From Eubacteriales bacterium (GTDB lineage Bacteria > Bacillota > Clostridia > Oscillospirales > Oscillospiraceae): a DNA stretch of 41,359 nucleotides. The notes under the pieces are model-generated. The model was not told the DNA's origin and searched no databases. It was given only the letters and a program-made list of their open reading frames with translations. The position numbers and the translations under genes were made by a program. Of this stretch, positions 32,958-40,619 are shown one piece after another. Position 1 is the stretch's first letter. Every line of letters starts with the position of its first letter. The stretch is taken from positions 1 to 41,359 of the forward strand of contig JAUNPV010000017.1 of the NCBI GenBank assembly GCA_030536515.1, in the 5' to 3' direction.

Positions 32958-34229
32958 CTATCCCAGCATACCGGATGGCATGATCAGTTCAACTTCTCGT
33001 TCTGACGTCATCTTGCTGTTGGCAAGGAGAATGCCATTCCTGACTGCGTTCTTTCCAAACCGGGCGCGGATAGACTCAATCGCCTGATCCAGACGCTCCC
33101 TTTTTTCAAGCGTTCTGACATCCGTGAAGAAGTCATACTGGTAAGGGCTGTCCTCGTCAACAAGGTAGATTGCCCGAACAGTCACAGAGCGGATCGGGTG
33201 CTGCCAGTTGTAGCTCTTTTGAAAAAGCTCAAAGGCTGTTTTCGCAAGGTGAGTGGGGCTTTGCGTGGGCATCCCAAATTTCTGCTGCCACTCCTTTGAG
33301 TAAAGCTCATTGTTTCGTATGCTGATCGCAATACCCTGCGCCTTCTTTTTATGCGTCCTCAGCTTAGTGCCAATGTCCTGCACCAACTCAAGCATGACTG
33401 CCCACACCTCGGCATCATTCTCAAGATCCTGCAAGGTAGTAGTACCATGACCGATGCTTTTCACCGGAGACACATAATCGGAGCGCATAACCGGAGAACG
33501 GTCTTCTCCGTTGGCATAACGCTTGAGTGCAAGCCCGTTCTTCCCGAACCGCGACTGCATCAGGCAATCAGGGGCAGCGGCAAGCTGTCCGATGGTACGA
33601 ATGCCATAGCTGGAAAGTGCCTTTTCAGTCGCTCTCCCGACGCCGAGCATATCTGACGCCGGTAAGTCCCAAATACGCTCCCGGAAAGTTTCCTTCTCAA
33701 TGCAAGTGATGGCATCCGGCTTTTTCAGATCAGAACCGAGCTTTGCAAATATCTTATTGAAGCTGACTCCGGCTGAGATGGTCAGTCCCAGCTCAAACTT
33801 GATTGTCCTTCGGATTTCATCAGCAATCTCAAAGCCTGTTCCCATCATGCTGCTGCCGGTGACATCCAGCCAACACTCATCCATGCCATACGGTTCAATC
33901 TGATCTGTGTACCGACTGTAAATCTCACGAGCCAGCTTAGAGAACTTCATGTACTGTTCGTAGTGTGGCTCAACAATGGTGAGGTTGGGGCATTTCATTT
34001 TAGCTTGCCATATTGCTTCACCGGTAGAAACGCCAAACGCCTTTGCCTTGTAGTTCTTTGCCAGAACAATTCCATGTCGCTCTTCGACTGAGCCACAAAC
34101 GGCAACCGCTTTGTCCCTTAAATCGGGATTCAGCATACACTCAACCGAAGCATAGAAGTTATTCATGTCACAATGGAGGATTACACGCTCCTTTGGGACA
34201 GAAAAAGTATCTTTTTCTGACACTTTCAA
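32958..34229 (-). CDS. Y-family DNA polymerase, DinB/Pol IV-like
   Basis: Translesion DNA polymerase of 423 aa. Catalytic acidic residues: D20 in ILHCDMNNFYASVEC and D-E in EPYGMDECWLDVTG. The HhH region LGVGRATEKALSSYGIRTIG and a little-finger domain follow. The start is uncertain: TTG at 34229 lies 4 nt after AGGGGGTG, and GTG at 34223 lies 11 nt after it. It is the first gene of the leftward operon, driven by the promoter at 34297-34325 with operator boxes. It differs clearly from the UmuC-type polymerase at 38576. Confidence 0.93.
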   Translation of the reverse strand: MKVSEKDTFSVPKERVILHCDMNNFYASVECMLNPDLRDKAVAVCGSVEERHGIVLAKNYKAKAFGVSTGEAIWQAKMKCPNLTIVEPHYEQYMKFSKLAREIYSRYTDQIEPYGMDECWLDVTGSSMMGTGFEIADEIRRTIKFELGLTISAGVSFNKIFAKLGSDLKKPDAITCIEKETFRERIWDLPASDMLGVGRATEKALSSYGIRTIGQLAAAPDCLMQSRFGKNGLALKRYANGEDRSPVMRSDYVSPVKSIGHGTTTLQDLENDAEVWAVMLELVQDIGTKLRTHKKKAQGIAISIRNNELYSKEWQQKFGMPTQSPTHLAKTAFELFQKSYNWQHPIRSVTVRAIYLVDEDSPYQYDFFTDVRTLEKRERLDQAIESIRARFGKNAVRNGILLANSKMTSEREVELIMPSGMLG

Positions 34230-34240
34230 TTCACCCCCTC

Positions 34241-34269
34241 TTGACTATATGAGAAGTTCGGTGTATACT
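34241..34269 (+). promoter_or_regulatory. Rightward promoter of the XRE operon
   Basis: TTGACT (34241-34246), 17-nt spacer, TATACT (34264-34269). Operator box 1 (34251-34265) fills the spacer. Transcription would start near 34276, giving a ~100-nt leader. Confidence 0.85.
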
Positions 34270-34350
34270 ATGAGTAGTTGAACTTCTCTATTTCCTATTA
34301 TAAGCAGTTGAACTTCCCTTGTCAATAGCTTTTGAGAAGTTGGACTTCTT
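34251..34350. promoter_or_regulatory. Four operator boxes of the two-armed switch
   Basis: Box 1 34251-34265 (GAGAAGTTCGGTGTA, weakest), box 2 34274-34288 (GTAGTTGAACTTCTC), box 3 34304-34318 (GCAGTTGAACTTCCC), box 4 34334-34350 (GAGAAGTTGGACTTCTT). Consensus AGTTGRACTTCT with imperfect dyad symmetry around TGR. Boxes 2, 3 and 4 are spaced ~30 bp, three helical turns, so bound dimers would lie on one face. The XRE protein encoded next to them is the natural binder. Confidence 0.8.
34297..34325 (-). promoter_or_regulatory. Leftward promoter of the dinB-side operon
   Basis: On the minus strand TTGACA (34325-34320), 17-nt spacer, TATAAT (34302-34297): a perfect consensus. Operator box 3 fills the spacer. 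It points toward the rightward promoter, so the two start sites (about 34290 and 34276) face each other and the first bases of the transcripts overlap. Confidence 0.88.
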
Positions 34351-34377
34351 AAATTTTGCAAAGGAGTGAACGGACAA

Positions 34378-34806
34378 ATGACATTTGGTGAAAAAGTGAA
34401 GGCGCAGCGCAAGAATTTGGAACTGACTCAGGACGCTCTCGCTGAACGAGTTGGTGTTACCCGTCGAGTTATTACTTCCTATGAGAATGATCGATCCCGT
34501 CCCAGAGGAACTGCCGCATACCAGCGTCTCGCGGACGCATTGGAGGTCAATATCAATTATCTACTCTCTGAGGATGAGGCTTTTATTGCCGATGCGGAGG
34601 AACAGTTTGGCTATCGCGGCAAGAAGGGTGCAGAAAAGCTCCTTGGTGAAGTAACCGGTTTGTTTGCCGGTGGTGAAATGGCTGAGGAAGACATGGATGA
34701 GCTGATGCTTGCCATTCAGGAGGCGTACATCGACGCGAAGAAGCGGAACAAGAAGTACACACCAAAAAAATACCGAAAGACTGAAACTGACGACACTGAG
34801 CAGTAA
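34378..34806 (+). CDS. XRE-family repressor (ImmR-like)
   Basis: A 142-aa regulator. The Cro/C1 HTH is at residues ~5-60: FGEKVKAQRKNLELTQDALA, ERVGVTRRVITSYENDRSRP and LADALEVNINYLL. The C-terminal part is acidic then Lys-rich (KKRNKKYTPKKYRK). Start at ATG 34378 after AAGGAG (34361-34366); a GTG at 34366 overlaps the ribosome site and is rejected. It lies next to the four operators and directly before an ImmA/IrrE peptidase, the ICEBs1 ImmR-ImmA arrangement in which the peptidase inactivates the repressor on induction. The gene is probably autoregulated through box 1. Confidence 0.92.
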   Translation: MTFGEKVKAQRKNLELTQDALAERVGVTRRVITSYENDRSRPRGTAAYQRLADALEVNINYLLSEDEAFIADAEEQFGYRGKKGAEKLLGEVTGLFAGGEMAEEDMDELMLAIQEAYIDAKKRNKKYTPKKYRKTETDDTEQ

Positions 34807-34872
34807 TCAGTCCGACTTATTGGACAGATTGTTTGATAGAATTATCTGATAAAACCCGAAAGGGGTGATACC

Positions 34873-35388
34873 GTGTTAATACGAGCGGAAGACGCCGTAA
34901 GGAAAGCGGAAAGCATAGTCCGCAGATGTGAAACGAGAAATGCTGACCAGATTGCAAGAGAACTGGGTTTGATTGTCGTTCCACGCAATTTCACAAAGCA
35001 AAAGGGCGTCTACAAAGTTATTGAGCGCAACCGATACATTTTCATAAAAGCGGACTTACACCCTGTCATGCACTCCATTGTGCTGCTGCATGAGATCGGT
35101 CATGATGTCTTGCACCGCGCGGAGGCAATAAGAGTCGGTGGTTTTCAGGAGTTCAATATCTTCGATATGCGAGATCACCGTATGGAGTATGAAGCCAATA
35201 TGTTTGCGGCGCAGATTGCCTTGCCGGATGAAGACATACTTGAGCTGATTTACAATGGTTATGATGTGGGACAAATTGCACGGGCAATGGAGTCTGACAT
35301 AAACCTTGTTGCACTGAAAGTTGCGGAGTTGAACAGCCGGGGATATTCTTTCCGGGAGCAGGAACATCGAAACGACTTCCTGAAATAA
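34873..35388 (+). CDS. ImmA/IrrE-family metallopeptidase (right arm)
   Basis: A 171-aa protein with HEIGH in IVLLHEIGHDVLHR and the third zinc ligand region MEYEANMFAAQIALPDED; both are diagnostic of ImmA. By family knowledge it cleaves the neighbouring XRE repressor upon DNA damage or another signal. The start is GTG at 34873 after AAAGGGGTG. It sits 66 nt after the XRE gene on the same strand. It shares little beyond the motif with the peptidase at 31638. Confidence 0.92.
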   Translation: MLIRAEDAVRKAESIVRRCETRNADQIARELGLIVVPRNFTKQKGVYKVIERNRYIFIKADLHPVMHSIVLLHEIGHDVLHRAEAIRVGGFQEFNIFDMRDHRMEYEANMFAAQIALPDEDILELIYNGYDVGQIARAMESDINLVALKVAELNSRGYSFREQEHRNDFLK

Positions 35389-35399
35389 GGAGAACTGCT

Positions 35400-35726
35400 A
35401 TGGCGAAAAAGGATGTACTGAAAGACTTTCTCAAGAAAACAGTGCTGCCGGTACTTGCAGCACTTCTACTCTTCACCATGTTCAGCCGGATCTTCACAGA
35501 GAACGGAGCGATTGACTGGTTCCTTGTCTGGCTCGCTTGCGGAGTGCCGTTTGGCATTGGGAAGATGTTCACACTGATACCGATTGGCTATGGGATTTCC
35601 GGGACGGTTGGTGTGGTTGCCTTGAACATCGTTCTAGGTGGTCTGATCGGTGGCGTGATTTTGATTTGGAAACTTGCAGTGGCACTCTGGTATGTGCCGC
35701 TGAGTATATACAGGCTGTTTGCCTGA
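35400..35726 (+). CDS. Small membrane protein
   Basis: A 108-aa protein with three hydrophobic helices: VLPVLAALLLFTMF (about 16-30), IDWFLVWLACGVPFGIG (38-54) and a long one from VGVVALNIVLGGLIGGVIL onward (70-100). A Lys-rich N-terminus faces the cytosol. Similar proteins in Clostridia are, from memory, annotated DUF6050; the function is unknown. ATG at 35400 after AAGGAG, 11 nt after the ImmA stop. Confidence 0.7.
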   Translation: MAKKDVLKDFLKKTVLPVLAALLLFTMFSRIFTENGAIDWFLVWLACGVPFGIGKMFTLIPIGYGISGTVGVVALNIVLGGLIGGVILIWKLAVALWYVPLSIYRLFA

Positions 35727-35741
35727 ATGGAGGATTTAGAT

Positions 35742-36230
35742 ATGAGCAGAAAATTAGTAGCATATTTCTCAGCAACCGGTGTGACCGCGAAGGTTGCAGA
35801 AAACCTCGCAGAAGCAATCGGAGCTGATGTTTTTGAAATTGAACCCGCTGTTGCTTACACGACACCTGATCTCGATTGGAGAAACAAGCAGTCCAGAAGC
35901 AGCATTGAGATGAGCGACGCGGCATCCCGTCCTGCTATCTCTGTGAAGCGAGATAACATGGATGAGTACGACACTGTGTTTGTCGGCTTCCCGATCTGGT
36001 GGTATGTAGCTCCCACCATCATCAACACTTTCCTTGAGAGCTATGACCTGACCGGCAAGACGATCATTCCCTTTGCAACTTCCGGTGGCAGCAGTATGGG
36101 AATAACCAACGAAAAGCTCCTGCCGAGCTGTCAGGACGCCAAGCTGCTTGAGGGTAAGGTCTTCAAGGCTGCTTCGACCAAAGCAGAGCTGGCAGCATGG
36201 GAAGAGAGCTTAAAACTCTCTGATATGTAA
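35742..36230 (+). CDS. Flavodoxin
   Basis: A 162-aa FMN-binding redox protein. Phosphate loop YFSATGVTAKVAENLAEAI at the N-terminus (SATG in place of the more common S/T-x-TGNT), FVGFPIWWYVAPTIINTFLE (FMN-stacking aromatic Trp-Trp-Tyr), and PFATSGGSSMG near the second loop. This is the flavodoxin_4 type that is common in gut Clostridia. Start at ATG 35742 (MSRKL) after GGAGG; an ATG at 35727 lies upstream of the ribosome site. What it reduces here is unknown; its presence among damage-tolerance genes is unusual. Confidence 0.88.
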   Translation: MSRKLVAYFSATGVTAKVAENLAEAIGADVFEIEPAVAYTTPDLDWRNKQSRSSIEMSDAASRPAISVKRDNMDEYDTVFVGFPIWWYVAPTIINTFLESYDLTGKTIIPFATSGGSSMGITNEKLLPSCQDAKLLEGKVFKAASTKAELAAWEESLKLSDM

Positions 36231-36255
36231 GCTCAATCGCAAAGAGGGCATTACT

Positions 36256-36966
36256 ATGGAAGACATTATTTTTGAGCGTGATTATCACGAGGAACACGAA
36301 CGGCAGAACAAGAACAATCCTGCGTTCCAGATTTTTGACCGTGCGGTAAACGGTACTTTCTTCAAAGATTTCAATGACGCAATGGACACGATCCCAAAGG
36401 TCATTGTCCCGGAGGATAAAGCGAATTACGAATACCTTCTGAACCGCTGCGATGAGCTGGCACATCGGCTGGGCGGCAAGGTCAGAGGAATTGTTGACTT
36501 CCATCATTGGTCAGCGAATATTGATGTGACCTTGCCTTTCTTTGAGTTTGGATCGCCGGATGAACTTGAGTTCATGAAAGAGGTCTCCGAGAAAGCAGAT
36601 TATCTGCTATTTGAGCCTGAGAAAGACGGCAAGATGCGTATGCACATCATGGTCAACTACTTTGAAGAGCTGATGACGGAGGAACATAAAGGTTATCTCC
36701 GCTACGACGCCATTATGAACGATCCTGTCCTTGCCTCCATGCTTCAAATGCCTGAGCTGCCGCCCGATGTGTTGGAAATAGCACAGCGGATGAATACAAC
36801 CCTTGACCGGTTCGAGGCTGAGACAGATGCAGACCGAACCACAGTGTTCAAGGCGGTTCTGGAAAATATGATGAAGCAGGACGAGGAAAACCAAACGCTT
36901 GAATTTATGGCAGACCGCATGGAGCAACTGCTGGAAATGTATCTGAACGGCGAGCCGGAAGAATAA
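36256..36966 (+). CDS. Protein of unknown function, acidic, 236 aa
   Basis: Soluble and strongly acidic; no family recognised. The middle contains ELAHRLGGKVRGIVDFHHWS and ANIDVTLPFFEFGSPDELEF, predicted alpha/beta. The C-terminal half is helical (EIAQRMNTTLDRFEAETDAD) and ends in acidic residues. AAAGAGGGC precedes the ATG at 36256. It lies 25 nt after the flavodoxin and 16 nt before the macro-domain gene, clearly within the operon. Confidence 0.75.
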   Translation: MEDIIFERDYHEEHERQNKNNPAFQIFDRAVNGTFFKDFNDAMDTIPKVIVPEDKANYEYLLNRCDELAHRLGGKVRGIVDFHHWSANIDVTLPFFEFGSPDELEFMKEVSEKADYLLFEPEKDGKMRMHIMVNYFEELMTEEHKGYLRYDAIMNDPVLASMLQMPELPPDVLEIAQRMNTTLDRFEAETDADRTTVFKAVLENMMKQDEENQTLEFMADRMEQLLEMYLNGEPEE

Positions 36967-36982
36967 GACAAGGAGAACGATT

Positions 36983-38020
36983 ATGCCACTACATATCGTC
37001 AGAAATGACATTACAAAAATGAAAGTGGACGCAATCGTCAATGCTGCTAACAGCTCATTACTGGGAGGCGGCGGGGTTGACGGCTGCATCCATCGTGCTG
37101 CAGGACCGGAGCTACTTGCCGAGTGCGAGAAGCTGGGCGGCTGTGAAACCGGAAACGCAAAGATCACCGGCGCAGGAAAGCTGCCGTGTAAGTATGTAAT
37201 TCATGCAGTGGGACCGCGCTGGCGGGATGGCAAGCACGGAGAGCGGGACAAGCTCATCTCCTGCTACCGAACATCCCTCAAGCTGTCGAAGGACAACAAC
37301 TGCGAGTCCCTTGCCTTCCCGTTGATTTCCTCTGGCATCTATGGCTATCCGAAAGACCAGGCACTCAAGGTTGCCATTGATACCATCAGTGACTTTCTTC
37401 TTGAAAATGAGATGACTGTCTACATCGTCATCTTTGACCGTAAGGCATATCAGATCAGCAGCAAGCTCTTTGCGGATATTGCCGAGTACATTGACGAAAA
37501 CTATGTGGACGAGCATACCGATGACCGGTCTGACCGCATTCGCCGGTTGAACGCAATTCAGGAGATAGACTTCTCCTGCGACGCTGCCATATGCGAAGAA
37601 GACGAGGCAGATGAGCTTCTTGCCTTCCCGATGATGGCAGAATCCAAAATGCTCACGCTGGATGATGCACTTGAACAGATCGACGAGAGCTTTTCGGAAA
37701 TGCTGCTTCGGAAGATCGACGAGAAAGGTATGACCGATGCACAGTGCTATAAGAAGGCAAACATCGACCGGAAGCTCTTCTCAAAGATCCGCAGCGACAA
37801 GCTCTACAAGCCCAGCAAACCGACTGTGATTGCCTTTGCGATTGCACTTGAGCTGCCGCTGGAAGAAACAAAGGATATGCTGATGAAGGCTGGCTTTGCC
37901 CTGTCCCACTCCAACAAGTTTGACATTATTGTGGAGTTCTTCATTTCTCAGGGCAAGTACAATGTGTTTGAGATCAATGAAGCTCTGTTCGCTTTTGACC
38001 AGAGTTTGCTCGGAGCGTAA
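36983..38020 (+). CDS. Macro-domain protein with C-terminal XRE-like HTH
   Basis: A 345-aa fusion. Residues 1-170 form a macro domain: ADP-ribose-binding VNAANSSLLGGGGVDG (residues ~19-34), IHAVGPRW, and FPLISSGIYGYP. Macro domains bind or hydrolyse ADP-ribose derivatives, including protein ADP-ribosylation and O-acetyl-ADP-ribose. Residues ~225-330 carry MTDAQCYKKANIDRKLFSKI and YKPSKPTVIAFAIALELPLE, an HTH pattern like Cro/C1 proteins. AAGGAG lies just before the ATG. So the protein may link NAD/ADP-ribose signals to DNA or to the element's operators. No ADP-ribosyltransferase is visible in the window. Confidence 0.9.
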   Translation: MPLHIVRNDITKMKVDAIVNAANSSLLGGGGVDGCIHRAAGPELLAECEKLGGCETGNAKITGAGKLPCKYVIHAVGPRWRDGKHGERDKLISCYRTSLKLSKDNNCESLAFPLISSGIYGYPKDQALKVAIDTISDFLLENEMTVYIVIFDRKAYQISSKLFADIAEYIDENYVDEHTDDRSDRIRRLNAIQEIDFSCDAAICEEDEADELLAFPMMAESKMLTLDDALEQIDESFSEMLLRKIDEKGMTDAQCYKKANIDRKLFSKIRSDKLYKPSKPTVIAFAIALELPLEETKDMLMKAGFALSHSNKFDIIVEFFISQGKYNVFEINEALFAFDQSLLGA

Positions 38021-38032
38021 GGAGGCAATGCT

Positions 38033-38554
38033 ATGTGGCTCAAAATGGATTTGGACGGCATCATTGTAAGCCTACAAGTCAGAGGGTATAAGAAGGTTGC
38101 TGACGATGACTGGGACTCAACATGGTGCAAAACTGATTTCTCTTTCATTTCAGAACCGTGGCTGAACTATCAAAAAAGAAATGATGAGGTCTTCCTTGCG
38201 AGAGAGATTGATGGACTATCTGATGTTCTTAAAGCGTTGCTGGAAAATCGTCTCGCTGAAAAAACTGAGTTCAACTGTATCGAACCGGATTTCAACTTTA
38301 CACTGAATCCGGTTAAGGACTTACGCCTCGATCCTAATGTTACCTATGTCAGCCCGGGGCATGAGTTCGTTGACATAGATATGGAGTGGCAAGTGTCTTT
38401 CTGGCATGATGGACTGACCGCAAATTATCTTTCAGTTACACTGAGTCGCGAGGAAATTGAATATCTGCTAACATACTTGCGGCTTGTGACCGGTGAGATC
38501 TGCGAGGATGATCCTGCAATTAAAAGACTTATCCAGATGAATATAATCTACTGA
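38033..38554 (+). CDS. Unknown protein, possibly WapI-like immunity fold
   Basis: A 173-aa soluble acidic protein, no firm family. Beta-rich N-terminus (MDLDGIIVSLQVRGY), Trp-rich middle (WQVSFWHDGLTANYLSVTLS) and a C-terminal helix EEIEYLLTYLRLVTG. This layout loosely recalls WapI-type immunity proteins, but that is a guess. AAGGAGGC precedes the ATG at 38033; it sits 12 nt after the macro gene and 21 nt before umuC, so it is operonic. Confidence 0.6.
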   Translation: MWLKMDLDGIIVSLQVRGYKKVADDDWDSTWCKTDFSFISEPWLNYQKRNDEVFLAREIDGLSDVLKALLENRLAEKTEFNCIEPDFNFTLNPVKDLRLDPNVTYVSPGHEFVDIDMEWQVSFWHDGLTANYLSVTLSREEIEYLLTYLRLVTGEICEDDPAIKRLIQMNIIY

Positions 38555-38575
38555 TTAAGGAGGTGTAGCCGGAGC

Positions 38576-40099
38576 ATGAAACAGAGAACTTATATTGCAA
38601 TCGACCTCAAGAGCTTTTATGCTTCGGTTGAGTGTATCTCAAGGGGACTTGACCCCATGACCACAAACCTTGTTGTCGCTGATGAAAGCAGAACCGAGAA
38701 AACCATCTGCCTTGCGGTAACGCCTTCCCTCAAGTCCTACGGCATACCGGGACGGGCGCGGCTGTTTGAAGTTGTTCAAAAAGTCAAGGAAGCAAATGCG
38801 CGGCGAAAAGAAAAAGCACCGGGACGAGCCTTCACCGGAGCGTCCTCAAACGCCACAGAGTTGAACGCCCACCCGGAGCTGTCTCTGGACTATATTGTCG
38901 CGCCGCCGCGTATGGCACACTACATGGAATGCAGCACCCGAATTTATCAGGTATACCTCAAATACATCGCACCGGAGGACATCCATGTCTATTCGATTGA
39001 CGAGGTATTCATCGACGCAACGGATTATCTGAACACCTATCAGCTCTCCGCTCGTGAGCTTGCGATGAAGATGATCCTTGATGTTCTTGGCACGACCGGC
39101 ATCACTGCTACTGCGGGAATTGGCACAAACCTCTTTCTCTGCAAAGTGGCAATGGACATTCAAGCGAAGCACATTCCTGCCGATAAAAACGGGGTCCGAA
39201 TTGCCGAACTGGACGAGATGACTTACCGCCGTCTCTTCTGGTCACATCGCCCTCTGACCGACTTCTGGCGGGTAGGTGTTGGCTATGCAAAGAAGCTGGA
39301 AAAAGTCGGACTTTACACGATGGGCGATGTCGCAAGATGCTCCATCGGCAAGCCCACGGATTACTACAACGAAGAACTTCTCTACAAGCTCTTTGGCGTA
39401 AATGCGGAGCTGCTGATCGACCACGCATGGGGCTGGGAACCATGCACCATTGCCGACATCAAAGCCTACAAGCCAAGCTCAAACAGTGTCGGCTCAGGAC
39501 AGGTTTTACAGTATCCTTATCCCTTCGATAAGGCAAAGCTCGTTGTCCGTGAAATGACCGACCTACTGGTTCTGGACTTGGTTGATAAGGGACTTGTGAC
39601 TGACCAGCTTGTTCTCACAGTTGGCTATGACATAGAGAACCTTTCAAACCCCGACATCCGAAAAAACTATCACGGAGCTGTGACCGCCGACCGGTACGGA
39701 AGGCAGATTCCCAAACACGCCCACGGCACTGCCAATCTCGGCAAGCACACTTCATCTACAAAGCAAATCCTTCAAGCCGTTGCAGAACTCTTCGACCGGA
39801 TCGTAGACAAAAACCTTCTGGTTCGTAGACTGAACATCGTCGCAAACCATGTGCTTGATGAAGCCTCTGCGCCACAGCAGGATGACTGCCAACAGCTTGA
39901 CTTCTTTACCGATTATGCAGCGCAGGAAAAAAAGAAAAAAGCCGAAGCTGCCGACCTTGCCCGTGAGCGAAAGATGCAGGAAGCCATGCTGTCTATCAAG
40001 AAAAAGTTCGGCAAGAATGCAATCCTCAAGGGGATGAACTTGGAGGACGGAGCGACTGCAAAGGATAGGAACAGTCAGATCGGAGGACACAAGGCATGA
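38576..40099 (+). CDS. Y-family DNA polymerase, UmuC/UvrX-like
   Basis: Translesion polymerase of 507 aa. Catalytic residues: IAIDLKSFYASVECIS at the N-terminus and YSIDEVFIDATDYL for the Asp-Glu pair. FTGASSNATELNAHP-type inserts and a long little finger with HGTANLGKHTSSTKQILQAV are typical of the UmuC/UvrX type. The C-terminal tail is Lys-rich, with a QLDFF segment (CQQLDFFTDY) that looks like a beta-clamp-binding motif. AAGGAGGTG lies 11 nt before the ATG. It overlaps yolD by 4 nt. It is the second Y-family polymerase of the element, in the opposite arm from the DinB-like enzyme. Confidence 0.95.
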   Translation: MKQRTYIAIDLKSFYASVECISRGLDPMTTNLVVADESRTEKTICLAVTPSLKSYGIPGRARLFEVVQKVKEANARRKEKAPGRAFTGASSNATELNAHPELSLDYIVAPPRMAHYMECSTRIYQVYLKYIAPEDIHVYSIDEVFIDATDYLNTYQLSARELAMKMILDVLGTTGITATAGIGTNLFLCKVAMDIQAKHIPADKNGVRIAELDEMTYRRLFWSHRPLTDFWRVGVGYAKKLEKVGLYTMGDVARCSIGKPTDYYNEELLYKLFGVNAELLIDHAWGWEPCTIADIKAYKPSSNSVGSGQVLQYPYPFDKAKLVVREMTDLLVLDLVDKGLVTDQLVLTVGYDIENLSNPDIRKNYHGAVTADRYGRQIPKHAHGTANLGKHTSSTKQILQAVAELFDRIVDKNLLVRRLNIVANHVLDEASAPQQDDCQQLDFFTDYAAQEKKKKAEAADLARERKMQEAMLSIKKKFGKNAILKGMNLEDGATAKDRNSQIGGHKA

Positions 40100-40518
40100 A
40101 CAAGAATTATGATGATATTATCAATCTGCCCCATCATGTCTCTTCTGCCCGTCCTCATATGTCTGCCATTGACCGGGCGGCTCAGTTCTCTCCCTTCGCT
40201 GCCCTGACCGGTTATGATGCAGCGGTCAAGGAAACCGCTCGACTGACTGGTGAACGAATTGAACTGGATGAGTACGAGAAGGACGCACTCAACGACAAAC
40301 TCCAACTCATTGTCGATACCTTGGGACAAGGGTATCAGATAGCAGTTACCTACTTCCTGCCGGACAAAAGGAAGGCTGGTGGCGAGTATATTACTGTCAC
40401 CGGAGAGGTCAAAAAGATTGATGAGTACGAACACCTTATCATCCTGAGAAATGGGCAGAAGATCCCCGTGGAGGAAGTCATAGATCTTGATGGTAAGCTG
40501 TTCAAGTCTCTACAATAA
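40096..40518 (+). CDS. YolD-like protein
   Basis: A 140-aa protein of the YolD family, which is found next to UmuC/UvrX-type polymerases in Bacillus and Clostridia and is thought to replace UmuD. Core: RAAQFSPFAALTGYDAAVKE, then YFLPDKRKAGGEYITVTGEV and KIDEYEHLIIL. Start overlaps the polymerase stop (ATGA), which implies coupled translation and a working pair. The C-terminus is followed by a hairpin that separates it from the vWA gene. Confidence 0.93.
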   Translation: MNKNYDDIINLPHHVSSARPHMSAIDRAAQFSPFAALTGYDAAVKETARLTGERIELDEYEKDALNDKLQLIVDTLGQGYQIAVTYFLPDKRKAGGEYITVTGEVKKIDEYEHLIILRNGQKIPVEEVIDLDGKLFKSLQ

Positions 40519-40557
40519 TGTCGCTTGCCATGCGACCAGAACAACAGAATATTTCCG

Positions 40558-40600
40558 TATAATATGACTGTAAGGTAAAAAACCAAGCAGTCATATTTTT
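40558..40600 (+). terminator. Hairpin between yolD and the vWA gene
   Basis: ATATGACTG (40562-40570) pairs with CAGTCATAT (40588-40596), followed by TTTTATATA. It fits an intrinsic terminator of the rightward operon. TATAAT at 40558-40563 overlaps it and could be the -10 of a separate vWA promoter, but no good -35 lies 16-18 nt upstream. Confidence 0.7.
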
Positions 40601-40619
40601 ATATACGGAGGTACTGAAC

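Noticed and set aside
34251-34350. Operator boxes considered as LexA (SOS) boxes
   Set aside because: They do not fit GAAC-N4-GTTC or CTGT-N8-ACAG; the shared core AGTTGRACTTCT is different and adjacent to an XRE repressor gene.
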